Source: Micrasema longulum (lineage: Eukaryota > Arthropoda > Insecta > Trichoptera > Brachycentridae). Taken from it: a DNA stretch of 64,000 nucleotides. This document shows positions 54,317 through 64,000 of the stretch, in pieces. The position numbers and the translations under genes are program-made. Within the stretch, counting starts at the first letter, position 1, and each line of letters opens with the position of its first letter. The notes beneath the pieces were generated by a model, which made no database searches, was not told the origin of the DNA, and was given only the letters and a program-made list of their open reading frames with translations. The stretch covers positions 62,001 through 126,000 of the forward strand of contig JAGVSM010000972.1 of NCBI GenBank assembly GCA_022494885.1, given 5' to 3'.

Positions 54317-54860
54317 TTGGTGAATTGTAATAATAATTGTGACTGCCAGGAGATTAAAAAAAATAACGTTATATTTTATTTAATTCCGTGTATAGGGTGG
54401 GTGCGGTCTGTTTTTAGGCTCCGCATTTGCTCCAATGACGAAGAAACCACAGAAAACGCGTTAGGAGAAGGCGGACTGTTATCATTCGTCAACAAATCTT
54501 CAGATCCATTTGGAGAGTGTTTGGCATTTGGTGTCCTGCTATCATTGATACCCTTTATTGCCTTTACTGTATCTATTGTTCTTTTTCTTGCGGTGCCTTG
54601 TCAGGCTCCCCAACGTGGGAAATTACTACACCGTATCTTGGTTCTGCGCTACTCCCATGTCCTGAAGCCCGCACAACTGCTTATTGGATGTACTCGTCAT
54701 AGTGATTCCTGGAAAAATATCACCAAATTTGTTTCTCATTGCCTTCACTGGTGGAGTTTTCTATCGGGGTTACCTTCCCTGAGCTGGTTGTTCCGATTTG
54801 AAGGCGCTAGAAATTCGCTTTTTTCGTCATTTGCTGTGATCACACCGTTACTAGTATAAT
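54317..54860. pseudogene. Unassigned coding-like sequence related to 57.2 kb
   Basis: A 180-codon plus frame is open (54317-54859), but which strand was originally coding is unclear. A segment at about 54476-54545 is related to 57237-57312. On the plus strand the match is VNKSSDPFGECLAFGVLL to INRPSVPLEECSAFCVLL; on the minus strand SRTPNAKHSPNGSEDLL to SRTQNAEHSSSGTEGLL. Minus-strand text around it (SVVSSLEQMRSL) faintly recalls the linker after the DDE domain of pogo-type transposases (PE.IRPLPKA). Several minus stops occur. Best taken as a broken transposon gene of unknown type. Confidence 0.35.
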
Positions 54861-55039
54861 TCCATTGTTAAGTGTTTGCGACTTGGACGCTAACGAGTTG
54901 GACTAGTCAGCAGTGTTGTCTGTGGAATGCAACTCAGCATTTTATAGAATCACGCCTTCCAACAAAATGTGACTCACTGTAACCCAACTGATAATTTAAA
55001 CCCCTAACTTAATCTTTATAGTATCATTATACATTAACA

Positions 55040-55560
55040 AATAACAACAGGGATGGAGAATACCTTAAATAAGGGAATATGGAAGTCTAGGCATTTACAG
55101 GCTTATGACCTGTCATTGGCTGGTTTAAGTGGCCACTTTACACACTGTGTAACATTCACCATTTTGCAAATGTTAAAACATCCATATTTCTTCAATTCTT
55201 CCATTTGTTGATTTTAATGAAGTTAAACAGCTGAAACCTTTATTGTTGTGACAAGATTCATCTGACTGAATTTTTTCACATACTAGGCAACGCCTGAAAA
55301 CAATTTTTTACTTTTTAAACATCTTTTTGAACTAGTTGATTTCATTACAATATTTGAGTTTGTCCAAATGTTCGTCAACAAAAGACTGGATTTCACCCCC
55401 TCGGGAGTCATTAAGATCAACAAATTACAACAGGGATAGATAATACCTTAAATAAGGGAATATGGAAGTCTAGGCATTTACAGGGCTTATGACCTGTCAT
55501 TGGCTGGTTTAAGTGGCCACTTTACACACTGTGTAACATTCACCATTTTGCATTATATTT
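55040..55560 (-). repeat. R384 tandem: one full period plus part of a second
   Basis: ACAACAGGGAT starts at 55044 and again at 55427; TGTCATTGGCTGG starts at 55111 and 55495, giving a period of 383-384 bp. The two copies of the 130-bp block from AACAGGGAT to CATTCACCATTTTGC are almost identical, closer than copies elsewhere, which suggests recent exchange or duplication. This is the clearest evidence for tandem organisation. Confidence 0.85.
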
Positions 55561-56340
55561 CTCTTGACAAGTTTTTATGATTAATGATCATATAAATATC
55601 CTGTTAATCCTTATCAAGACTTTTGAATCGTGTCTCCGGTTGCATTTTTTGTAACTCAAAAAAGAGGCAATGCAAACAAAGGCATAATCTAATAATTTGT
55701 CAGTTATTGGCACAAATATTTTTTCTAGGTTATTGTGCCATGTGTTGTTCACACTACAGCTTTCATCATCAGGATTGATGTGATTTATGTGAGAATTTAT
55801 GAAACCCCTTTTTACTCTGAATTTGTACCGTGTCGTAGTCGTCGCTAAATTCAGATTATTATTCAATAATGTTTTTGTTGTTTTTTCTGTTATTTTTTTT
55901 TACAATATTTTTTTTTAAGGTAGTGCGCGATTTATAGAACTGTATTATTTATTCCCTATTTATTTATTTTTTCGGGAAAACCGTAAAAATACGATTGTTT
56001 TTTTTTTTACTCTTCAAACTGGTTTAAATAATTAAAAAACAGAACCGTTGATTATACTTTAAATTTTGCGGATAGCTTACTAAATGTAAAAAGCTATTTT
56101 TGTTGTACACAGCGTTTATGCTATAAAAGTTAACGTGTGTAAATTTACGCTGGGTTACAAGCCAAAATCAAATATTAAATCACATTTTTCGCTCATTTTC
56201 CAAACTGCGAGGGATTTAAAAATTAAGGCGGTTCTCAATTTGTGAGTCGTAGGAAAAAAAAACTACTGAGGATTTTTATTGCTAGGATATTGGTTATTAA
56301 AAATGCATATTTAAGTTTGTTTTTTTTAATGCTCTTTTTT
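55561..56340. other. Unassigned; minus frame 55588-55866
   Basis: A 92-codon minus frame contains VKRGFINSHINHINPDDESC. It shares the word AATTTGTACCGTGTCG with the foldback at 50.6 kb, so it may come from the same Penelope-like or related retroelement. I do not assign a function. Confidence 0.3.
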
Positions 56341-56344
56341 TATA

Positions 56345-56440
56345 TGTCGGCTTTGTACTGTAGTGGTCAGTGCGTTTGCATACTGCGCATGAGGTCTCGG
56401 GTTCGTAATTTGATATCCGTGCGTTGTCAGCAATTTATCA
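56345..56440 (+). mobile_element. SINE A head fragment
   Basis: GTCGGCTTTGTACTGTAGTG, GTCAGTGCGTTTGCATACTG and GAGGTCTCGGGTTCGTAATT: the tRNA-like head in plus orientation, without the rest of the SINE. Confidence 0.55.
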
Positions 56441-56629
56441 TCAGAAATTAGTATGTTTTAATAATCCATTTTTGACGCATAGGAAATGTATAAACTGTCC
56501 TCAAGACGATAGAAGATCAAATGACAGTGAGCGTTTGTTTCCGGGTAATGCCTACACATTTTAAAGTACCAGCTTATAATAAAAATTTTATTACATTTTG
56601 TGGATTATCAATTTTTTTTAAATTTGAGT

Positions 56630-57080
56630 TTTTTTTATTAATATATTTTATAAATGGAACATGTTTTTTATTCTATGCAAATCTGCTTTTATACATCTAG
56701 TAAATCTTATAACTGTAACTCTCCAGAAAAAGAGACTAACTCTTGTGCTTGGAGAGTGACTTACATTGTCATAGTTGTATATTTATTAGAATTTACATAA
56801 TTTATAAAAATATACAAGTACATGTAAAAAAAATAAAATTACAGGGTCTTTACAGAAAAACAGAAAATAATTTTACATTCATACTAATTAAAATTGAATT
56901 AAGTTTTTACATTTCTTTAAAAAAAATTTCCTTGAATTTATTTATTGATCTATAATTTTTAATTATTTTAAGTTCATTGGGGAAATTATTGCAATTTTTG
57001 ACACCTTTAAAGACAGGACTGTTTTGACCACGACTCTTGTGGAATTATGACTACATGTATTATTAACCTTGCTTTTTACG
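56630..57080 (-). pseudogene. LINE L-F C-terminus and 3' end
   Basis: Minus strand from 57060: STRVVVKTVLSLKVSKIAII, then the end of an ORF, followed by a 3' UTR with AGCACAAGAGTTAGTCTCTT and GGAGAGTTACAG (56720-56755). The same 3' UTR in plus orientation is at 60.39-60.42 kb. The FK.LK-type end is typical of LINE ORF2. Truncated. Confidence 0.55.
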
Positions 57081-57099
57081 TTCAAGGTTTACATTTCTT

Positions 57100-57335
57100 A
57101 AATGGAATTTTTCTGCTTTTAAGGAGTTTCCATTTTCCCTTTCAGCGTTGGGTATTCTACTTTATAGTGTGCCAATCAGGAACTTCTCAGCATTTGCTCT
57201 TGCAAAATAAAAACCACTTAGAACTCTTCAGAAGAAGCCGGCCTGTCAGAAGTCATCAACAGGCCTTCCGTTCCACTTGAAGAGTGTTCGGCATTTTGCG
57301 TCCTACTTTGGTTTATTTTACCAATGTCCTGCACT
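57100..57335. pseudogene. Second copy of the unassigned 54.5-kb sequence
   Basis: 57220-57312 is related to 54460-54550 (see there). A minus reading continues with HYKVEYPTLKGKMETP, while plus frames show no further similarity. Short and broken; identity unknown. Confidence 0.3.
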
Positions 57336-57880
57336 AACATGACCATGTTAGATAATAGTTTTACCTTTCGTGTGAGTTTTTACGAAGTATCACCAATCCG
57401 TAGTAACATAGGTCTTTGGAGCTAGCATATCAGCATTGTGAATTACCATAATCATTAATATTTATACAAAATCTCGAAAAGGTTCAATAATATTTTCGAG
57501 AAGAGAATGTGGCAAGGCTAATCCCTAGTATAAGTGGTCAAAAAAATATGCTTAAACGGAGGAATTATTACGCTGCATCTACAAAAGCTTGAAACCTCAT
57601 AAAATATATGTAGATATCCAAATGGTTTAGAGGTAATAAAGGTTATTATGTGTAAATGCTAATTGGCGTAAGCAGTAAGACCGCTTGTGTGGCGTTTGTG
57701 TTTATGAATTGTTTAAAGTAAAGTTAATTCTTTGAGTACCGAACCATTATGTATTTGAGCTCTTCAAACTAAATTTTCGTTATGCAGTACGCTCTATAAG
57801 TCAAAGATGCGGCTTTAAATCTTTGATGGGCGAACAAACTGCCATGGTGTATTTTTTCAGAAAAGCAAAAAAACTTTATT
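57336..57880. other. Non-coding, nothing recognised
   Basis: No frame, repeat copy or tRNA-like structure found. Confidence 0.45.
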
Positions 57881-58390
57881 ATTTATTTATTTATTTATTC
57901 ATATTTTTTGCTCACAAACTATAGTTAATAATAAAAATGATGTGACCTCACTGGGGTTTCCCGTGTCGAGGACACTTAACAATATACTTTGTTTTTTATT
58001 ACATTTGAGAACAAACTAAGAAGACGAACTTAAAAAAACGAAAATAATTAACAAATATTCAGACAGTTTTAAAAACAAGGTATTTATGTAAATCTATATT
58101 ATTTATATTACAAAACACACACTTAAAATAACAAAAACCTGACATAAGCTGTACACTTGTGGAGCAGTTGATTTAATATTGGTATAAGCGAATGAGACAA
58201 TCCATTTTACTTCTACCTAGCTCCACTATCCATTTTTTATGGCCTTTTTAAACATTTTCTCGTTACTGATTGTTTTAATAGATAGTGGAAGTAGGTTATA
58301 GATTTTAATTGAATGATACTCAAAATCCCTTAGTCCGAAAGTGGTTTTAGTTTGTATTTGTTTAAGTTGTCTATGTGTTGAGGATCTAGT
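57881..58390 (-). pseudogene. LINE L-D C-terminus and 3' UTR
   Basis: Minus strand: KTTFGLRDFEYHSIKIYNLL, PLSIKTISNEKMFKKAIKNG, then a stop and a 3' UTR with TGTCCTCGACACGGGAAACC, CCAGTGAGGTCACATCATTT and a terminal ATAAATAAATAAATAA at 57880-57898. Same family as 28.6 and 41-42 kb; the fullest 3' end of the family here. Confidence 0.65.
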
Positions 58391-58564
58391 GATTATATTA
58401 TTATGAGCTTATTATTTAGCTAAAGAACTCATATGTTCCGAAATGTAATATTATTAACAGATCATTTCATCTGTGTAACCACATTTAAGTTATTTGTGCA
58501 AATAACAGAAATACTAAACATTATTTAGAATTATACTACTTGAACCATAGATGATGTGACACAG

Positions 58565-59000
58565 ATGAGCCTGAATATATTTATTTATTTATTGAACTTT
58601 TTTTACATATTGTTATCTGTACATTGGCGGGCTGAATGCCAAATGACAATTTCTTCAAACCAACCAATAAAATAAAAGTTTTATTTTTATCATTTAAGTT
58701 ACAGAACATATTCAATAGAAAATAAAGATTAAAAATCTAAAGATACATCAAAATAGAAATAAACGTATTTGTTTATAAATTACCTTAAATCAAAACTATT
58801 ACTCAATTAGAAAATGGAAAAAGAGGAAAGAGGAAAGAGGAAAGAAGAAAGGAGGAGAGATTAAGGAAGAGAAAGGAGATGTTTCTTCAGACGTGATTTA
58901 AACAGAGATAATGTAGTGACATATTTGATGGTGAATGGGAGATGAATCCATAGTCGAGCCGCATGGACACTATATACTTCTAAAGCTAACTTATGTATTA
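58565..59000 (-). pseudogene. LINE ORF2 last residues and 3' UTR
   Basis: Minus strand from about 58985: VYSVHAARLWIHLPFTIK, YVTTLSLFKSRLKKHL, followed by a pyrimidine-rich stretch (58805-58870 on plus: GGAAAGAGGAAAGAGGAAAG) and a 3' UTR ending TCAATAAATAAATAAATA. H..RLWN.LP......... FK..LK.HL is a widespread LINE C-terminal signature. Confidence 0.6.
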
Positions 59001-59004
59001 ACAT

Positions 59005-59395
59005 AATATTACAACAGAGATGAACAACCCCTTAAAAAAGAGAATATAGATGTCTAGGCATCCACGAGGCTTATGACTTGTCATTGGCTGAATTAAATGG
59101 CCACTTACCACATTGTGTAAAATTCACCATTTTACCTACATTTGAACATCCACATTTCTTTGATTCTTCCATCTGTTGACGTTTATAAAGTTAAAGAACT
59201 TAAACTTTTTTTTTACGGGCAAGATTCATATGATTAAATTATTTCACCCACATACTAGGCAACGCCTAAAATTTATATACTTCTTCTTGGACCAGGTGGA
59301 TTTATCAACAATATTTTGAGTTTGTCCATATTTTTGTAGAAAAGGACTGGATTCAACTCCTAAAAGAGCTGTTAATATTAACATGTTACAACCAT
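59005..59395 (-). repeat. R384, one complete minus unit
   Basis: Runs ATATTACAACAGAGATGAAC, AGATGTCTAGGCATCCACGA, GACTTGTCATTGGCTGAATT, TTTCTTTGATTCTTCCATCT, CATACTAGGCAACGCCTAAA, GGACCAGGTGGATTTATC, ATTTTGAGTTTGTCCATATT and GGACTGGATTCAACTCCTAA, then AACATGTTACAAC again, i.e. one full period. Confidence 0.8.
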
Positions 59396-59980
59396 TGAGG
59401 TATTTAACTAGAGTAAACATGAGTGTTTAAAATATGTTCCCTTAACCTGCGGCCAGTTGGCATTTGTCTGATAAAACGGACTTTAGTTTGTTGCGAGCAT
59501 TCCTTGGCTACTTTTTTCTTCACAATTAATTTAATGTTTACATGTATAAAATAGTTAAAATACTGCACAAATTAATCTGGAAAAGATATAAAAGGCGATG
59601 GTATAACCTTTCACCGGTAAGCAATGTTTTTTTATATTAATCAATGCTTATGTAGCTTTTTAATGTTAAAAATGTTTTATTAATATGTTACCAGTATTTA
59701 TTAGTCGTAAGCTATCTTTTTTCTCTGTCCTGCTCAGTTAGACAGACGTTAAGTGAGACGATAAACAAAGATGACGCGTATACGGAAGGGAACGACACAC
59801 TGAATAGAACTTACAGTAGACTGGTGTAAAGAGTCCGTGTTTTTTACAATACTACTTGTTTTGCTCGTTAAAGTCGACGAGATATGATGTGACCCTCCGC
59901 TGGTCATTTTTTTTCCTTAGGGGACGAATTTTTAGCTCGGATTTATATAAGGTGTTATTTCTTTATATTTTATCTTAATG
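59396..59980. other. Non-coding, nothing recognised
   Basis: Some moderately GC-rich sequence at 59740-59960 but no coding signature or repeat partner. Confidence 0.4.
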
Positions 59981-59984
59981 ATTA

Positions 59985-60074
59985 CAAAAGAGATGAAGAA
60001 CACCCTTATATAAGGGAATGCCCTTCTATAAGGGGTTCTTTATCTCTATTGTAATATGTTAATATTAACATAAC
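59985..60074. repeat. R384 foldback, compact hairpin
   Basis: ATTACAAAAGAGATGAAGAA...CCCTTATATAAGGGAATG is followed directly by its mirror CCCTTCTATAAGGGGTTC...TTTATCTCTATTGTAAT. The whole is a near-palindrome of about 77 bp. Confidence 0.7.
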
Positions 60075-60506
60075 ATTAAAATTATTTAACCCAATACAAG
60101 TCATGGTCAAAACAGCTTTGTCTTCAACGGTGTAAAAAATAATAATTTTTCTAATGAACTAAAAACTATTAAAAATAATATATCAATAAATAAATTAAAA
60201 GTAAATCTAAAGAAATTTCTTGAACACGTGTAAAAACTACATTAAATTTAATAAGTATGAGTGTTTTATTATTTTATGTTTTTTCTTTATAAATTCTATG
60301 TTTTTTTTTCTCATGTACTCGTATTTAACATTATATAAACTCTTATAAATAAACAACTACAACAGTGTAAGTCACTATCCAAGCACAAGAGTTAGTCTCT
60401 TTTTTTGGAGAGTTACAGTGATAACATTTACTAGATTTGTAAAAGTAGATATGCATAGAATTTTAAAAAAACATGTACTTTTTAAGAAATTTATAAAAAA
60501 AAAAAA
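60075..60506 (+). pseudogene. LINE L-F C-terminal scrap and 3' end, inserted in R384
   Basis: A plus frame gives NNFSNELKTIKNNISINKLK, VNLKKFLEHV and a stop at about 60230, then a 3' UTR with AGCACAAGAGTTAGTCTC, GGAGAGTTACAGTG and a final poly-A at 60493-60505. R384 sequence stops at 60072 and resumes at 60507 with ACAGCTCCCTAGGGG. Only the last part of an ORF2 remains. Confidence 0.55.
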
Positions 60507-60572
60507 ACAGCTCCCTAGGGGATTCAACCCAGTCCTGGTCTATAAAAAAATTGACAAACTCAAATTATTGTT
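60507..60572 (+). repeat. R384, right continuation
   Basis: ACAGCTCCCTAGGGGATTCA, CCCAGTCCTGGTCTATAAAA, ATTGACAAACTCAAATTATTG: the block that follows TATGTTAATA in intact units. Confidence 0.7.
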
Positions 60573-60628
60573 TACTTATGTTTACTGTTTGAACCACTCA
60601 ATGAATGATACAAATTAGTCCATTTATA

Positions 60629-61528
60629 CGAGGTGTGGCAGAAAAGTAATAAAACTGGCAACACTGCAAGCAATCTGGCAACACTGCGTTGATGTCCTTT
60701 ATAGAGCACGTGTATCAGTAACCTCCCATAGCCCAGTGCGAGTGTCAACTCCTTACGTTAACCACGTGATTTTTTTGGCTGCTATTAGTGAAGTTGTGTT
60801 TTAGTTGTGTGTCACGCAAAATGGAACAGCGGAATTTGGAGCAACGTTGTGCCATTAAATTTTGTGTTTAGCTCGTAGAATTGGCAAGTGTGACGTTTGA
60901 AAAGTTAAAACAAGCCTATGGGGTATATTTTTTATCCCGAACACAGGTTTTTCGGTGGCATAAATCATTTTTGGAAGGCAGAGAACACGTTGAAGACGAA
61001 CATCGTTCAGGGAGGCCTTCAACTACGACAACATCGAATGAGTGAACACTCTTGTGAGATCAAACTGTCGGTTGACATTAAAAATGTTAAATAAATAAAA
61101 TTTTGACTGAAACATGCACATGAGAAAGATATGTGCCAAGATGGTGCCAAAAAACCTCACAATTGAGCAAAACTCCTCTCCCCTTCCATAACAGAATTTT
61201 TTACCTCTAAAGGTGTTTCTGTGGTTCCCCAGCCCCCATTTTCACCTGACCTTAGTCTCTGTGACATTTTCCTCTTCCCTTAACTGAAAAATGTCCTCAA
61301 AGGACGTCATTTCGGGACTTTAGAAAATATTCAAGAGAGTGTAATAGACATGCTAAAGACCATACCGGTTGAAGACTTCTAGCGCTGCTACCAAAAATGG
61401 GAACAACGTCTCCATCGGTGTGTAGTTGCCCAAGGAAACTACTTTGAAAGGGATAACATTGATGTTTGAAAAAAACATAAGCTTTTGCAAATAAAGAATC
61501 TGTCTCATTACTTGTCTGCCACACCTCG
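60629..61528 (+). mobile_element. mariner transposon with internal deletion (900 bp)
   Basis: Inverted ends CGAGGTGTGGCAGAAAAGTA (left) and CGAGGTGTGGCAGACAAGTA (right, reversed) with TA at 60627-60628 and 61529-61530. Autonomous mariners are about 1.3 kb, so roughly 400 bp is missing. The remains of a transposase lie inside. TA duplication, end sequence and protein similarity all indicate the mariner family of the Tc1/mariner superfamily. Confidence 0.9.
60821..61465 (+). pseudogene. mariner transposase, N- and C-terminal remnants
   Basis: From the ATG at 60821 the frame reads MEQRNLEQRCAIKFCV, stop, then FEKLKQAYG, LSRTQVFRWHKSFLEGRE and RSGRPSTTTT before a second stop: the helix-turn-helix DNA-binding domain ending in the GRPS signature. 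Later frames hold LTETCT/KMVPKNLTIEQ (about 61100-61170), FSPDLSLCDIFLFP (about 61240-61280, with the third Asp of the D,D34D triad region), GTLENIQESVIDMLKTIPVE and the closing C-terminus. The part with the first two catalytic Asp residues is deleted. Several stops and frameshifts; inactive. Confidence 0.85.
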
Positions 61529-61530
61529 TA

Positions 61531-62110
61531 TTACTGATACCATTTTGTTCTATTTGTGGCGCTGATGACAAATACTTTTACTTATTTTCTTAAAACCAAA
61601 GTTATTTATTTATGTTTTGAGCAGACGTTATAAGTGTTATGTTAATATTTTTTCTGCAGAATTCTAATGTAAACTTCGTATTTTGCTTCCTGCCACAAAA
61701 TTTAGTTCGATTTTCTTTTTAATACATTTCTCCACTGATTGAAAAGCACATGCTATTTTGGGCTAAATATGGCCACGAACAATGCCTCAACAATTGAGAT
61801 TTGTGAGCAATATTACATATGTATTAAGTAACGCTTACATTAAACCAACATGAAGCTAATAACAAAACACCACAATTCACAACTAACGTACAAACACAAC
61901 GTGTTCTAATATTACTTTTGTTTTTCTAAATAAATAACCGTTTGGCGAATGTTTGTTTGCATTGTTTAATATATTGGTCTTTGTATTCAAGAAACCATGG
62001 TTGTTCAAACACATGAAACAGGAATCCAACAATTGTTGAACGGATACTAATGAACACCGAAAAAATTATAAATAGCATTTTTTTTTCAATTCAATTCAAT
62101 TTTATTTTTT
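61531..62110. other. Non-coding, nothing recognised
   Basis: No frame or repeat partner identified. Confidence 0.45.
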
Positions 62111-62112
62111 TT

Positions 62113-62205
62113 CAACGGAGAGGGAAATATTTTTGAGAAGAGAATATGAAAGTCGAAGTATTTACAGGGGCCACTTTACACACTGTAAAGTGTTATTCTG
62201 AAACA
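62113..62205 (-). repeat. R384 fragment
   Basis: ACGGAGAGGGAAATATTTTT, GAGAAGAGAATATGAAAGTC, then GGCCACTTTACACACTGTAA with the CTTATGACCTGTCATTGG block deleted. Confidence 0.6.
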
Positions 62206-62499
62206 TGTGTTAATTTGAATTAATAAGGTTTTTTTTTTAATTTTATGGTTATTTATAATAATTAAAATACGTTTATATTTTTAATATAAGTAAAAATTTT
62301 ATTTTAACATAAGCATGTATCTTTTTTAGTACTTTTTTTAGAACAAACTTTTGACCAATATCTTCTTTTGACCATTTTGTATTTTTGTTGGCTGTTAATG
62401 TACTTATTCTTTGTACTTGAAGTTTTAAATAAATAAAATTGATTTACAATTTTCGGAAAATAATTACTTAACTGTATATCTCTGGATGTATTTTTTTTT

Positions 62500-62602
62500 A
62501 TTATCTGAACTTCAGAATATTCTGTCTTTTGTTTGTTGTAACACGATGTTGCATCACCGCGTGTAAAGAAATTTTGTAGCACAGCCTTTTAAAGAGTTTT
62601 AT
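62500..62602 (-). mobile_element. TTAA MITE, one end only
   Basis: GAATATTCTGTCTTTTGTTT, AACACGATGTTGCATCACCG and ACAGCCTTTTAAAGAGTTTT match the left end of 11689-12265 in reverse. TTAA is decayed to TTATAA, and the other end is not visible. Confidence 0.55.
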
Positions 62603-62685
62603 AAAATATTTTTTGTAGTAAAAAATACCGATTTAAGCAAATCTTTTGTTTCACTTTGGTTTTGCATAATAAATTTTTGATTTGT

Positions 62686-62948
62686 GTCATCATCTTTATT
62701 CCCTTTTCACACCTTATAATGCATTGGGCACTGCATTGGTACACCAATCACAGCGTATCTTAAATTTTATTTTAAATTGATGTAAGATAATCAGTCTTAC
62801 GCTTCAGGTACCAGTCCAGGGACTATGAGATATTTTAGGGTGAGAACACCCTTTTAAACAAACATTTCATATCAACTATGCCGTGAGTTGAACCCGAGAC
62901 CTCTTGTATGGCAGGCAAACACTCTGACCATTACACCACGAAGTCGAC
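62686..62948 (-). mobile_element. SINE A, full length
   Basis: Tail GTCATCATC, body GCACTGCATTGGTACACCAA, CAGTCTTACGCTTCAGGTAC, and head complement GAGTTGAACCCGAGACCTC with the A-box complement CCATTACACCACG at its right end. Confidence 0.85.
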
Positions 62949-64000
62949 AAAATAACAACAAACAGAAGTGCATCTTCGTAATCGCTTGGGAGAATTTATC
63001 TTCAACCTCATTCTTATAGTAAAAGTATAGCTTCTGTATTTTTCGATCGCAATTGCCTCCCTGGGAGTATGTTTCATGTTAAATGGACTTTATTTTATGT
63101 AAACAAATACAAAAATACCAATAATTCTTTTTGTTTTTCTACTGCACAAGATTCTGCTACAGAAAAAGAACAGTTTGAATAACATTCGATTTTAAAACTT
63201 TTGGAATATAATTTCTTACTTCTTATAAGTTTATACATTAAATATCAGTTTATCGTGATTTTTTTTTCATACATAAAAGCAAGATAATCAGGTTTTCTCC
63301 ATTCGATCATATATATTCGTTTTTTTTGTTTTTGTGTTTCTGATCCTATAATATGAGTATATTTGTGATGATATGCTCATGTGCCTGTGTCAACTTATTG
63401 CTCGTCTCAACTCCCATTTGTCTCAAATAATGTGTAACCAACTGTATTTAAGTAAATACATAATTAAAAAGCAGTTCCACTAAAAAATGTCAGTAGTAAA
63501 ACTCAAACTTTTATATTAATTATTTATTTATTTTATAAATTTGTTGCGTAAAATTAGGAGAAATATTTAATACCCGGGAATCTTTATCAAACCTATTAAT
63601 ATAAAATGAAAACGGAGTGTTCTCTGTTTATGATAGTCTCCATCTAACATGGCTCAGCCTGTTCCAAGATGGAGATTTTTTATCTTTTAGAGCATAAGTA
63701 GTCCTTTACCAATAAAACAATAACATAAAAAAAAACTAAAACTACTTAATTATAAATGCCTTGCTAATCAAATGTAAGAAATTTAAAATCGTTTTTATAC
63801 AAATCTAAAGTATATATATATGTGCCAAGAATACATCCTACTTAAACATAAATAAAAAATAAAAACAAAGCGATAAAATACATATTAATATAAATAATAT
63901 GCGTACCAATTATACAAAGAACTAAGTTTTTTGTTTTACATTTTTTTTAAATCTCTCGCTACACTATTTCCATGTGTTGTTATTTTTATTTTAAAATTTG
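62949..64000. other. AT-rich interval, nothing recognised
   Basis: No frame of note, no copy of the families above. 63600-63690 is slightly GC-richer without any motif I know. Confidence 0.45.

Noticed and set aside
58800..58870. Purine-rich tract as a possible triplex or satellite
   Set aside because: It lies in a LINE 3' UTR, is short and irregular, and has no array structure.

Overview
The window looks like AT-rich, repeat-dense intergenic or intronic DNA from an animal, most likely an insect. This rests on tRNA-headed SINEs, 5'-truncated non-LTR retrotransposon tails, Penelope-like elements (PLEs), a mariner with TA-flanked ends, TTAA-flanked MITEs and Helitron-like ends. The order cannot be fixed by eye. 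I found no intact host gene, no rRNA and no convincing functional tRNA; every recognisable coding stretch is a broken transposon remnant.

Layout. 0-14.7 kb: a SINE, a TTAA-flanked MITE split by a CR1-like LINE, copies of a dispersed repeat called R384 here, several LINE tails, and two more TTAA MITEs. 14.5-20.8 kb: Helitron-like modules, a solo LTR, two Penelope fragments flanked by inverted terminal copies (one with a well-formed hammerhead ribozyme), a LINE tail, and a pair of pogo/Tigger-like inverted ends about 3.5 kb apart. 21.4-26.7 kb: a perfect 53-bp inverted repeat, SINEs, a Helitron 3' terminus and LINE fragments. 27.6-35.5 kb: LINE tails and R384 copies with nested SINEs. 36.3-39.0 kb: a possible hAT shell containing a LINE and three SINEs. 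39.2-47.6 kb: a third tRNA-like SINE family, an R384/LINE mosaic, a LINE with 5' inversion, and a SINE inside a SINE. 48.7-64 kb: a pogo-type transposase remnant, a third Penelope-like foldback, a second solo LTR, an unexplained pair of related sequences at 54.5 and 57.2 kb, more R384, a mariner lacking its middle, and SINEs.

The most notable structure is R384, a repeat with a period of about 384 bp. It occurs in about twenty partial copies, sometimes head-to-tail and repeatedly as minus-then-plus foldbacks, and truncated LINEs have inserted into it. The second is the hammerhead motif inside the Penelope terminal repeats. The third is the shared GAT-repeat tail of SINE family A and two RTE-like LINE tails, which suggests the SINE borrows that LINE's machinery. 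Families named R384, SINE A/B/C and LINE L-A to L-F are labels made here by comparing copies within the window. No database was searched.
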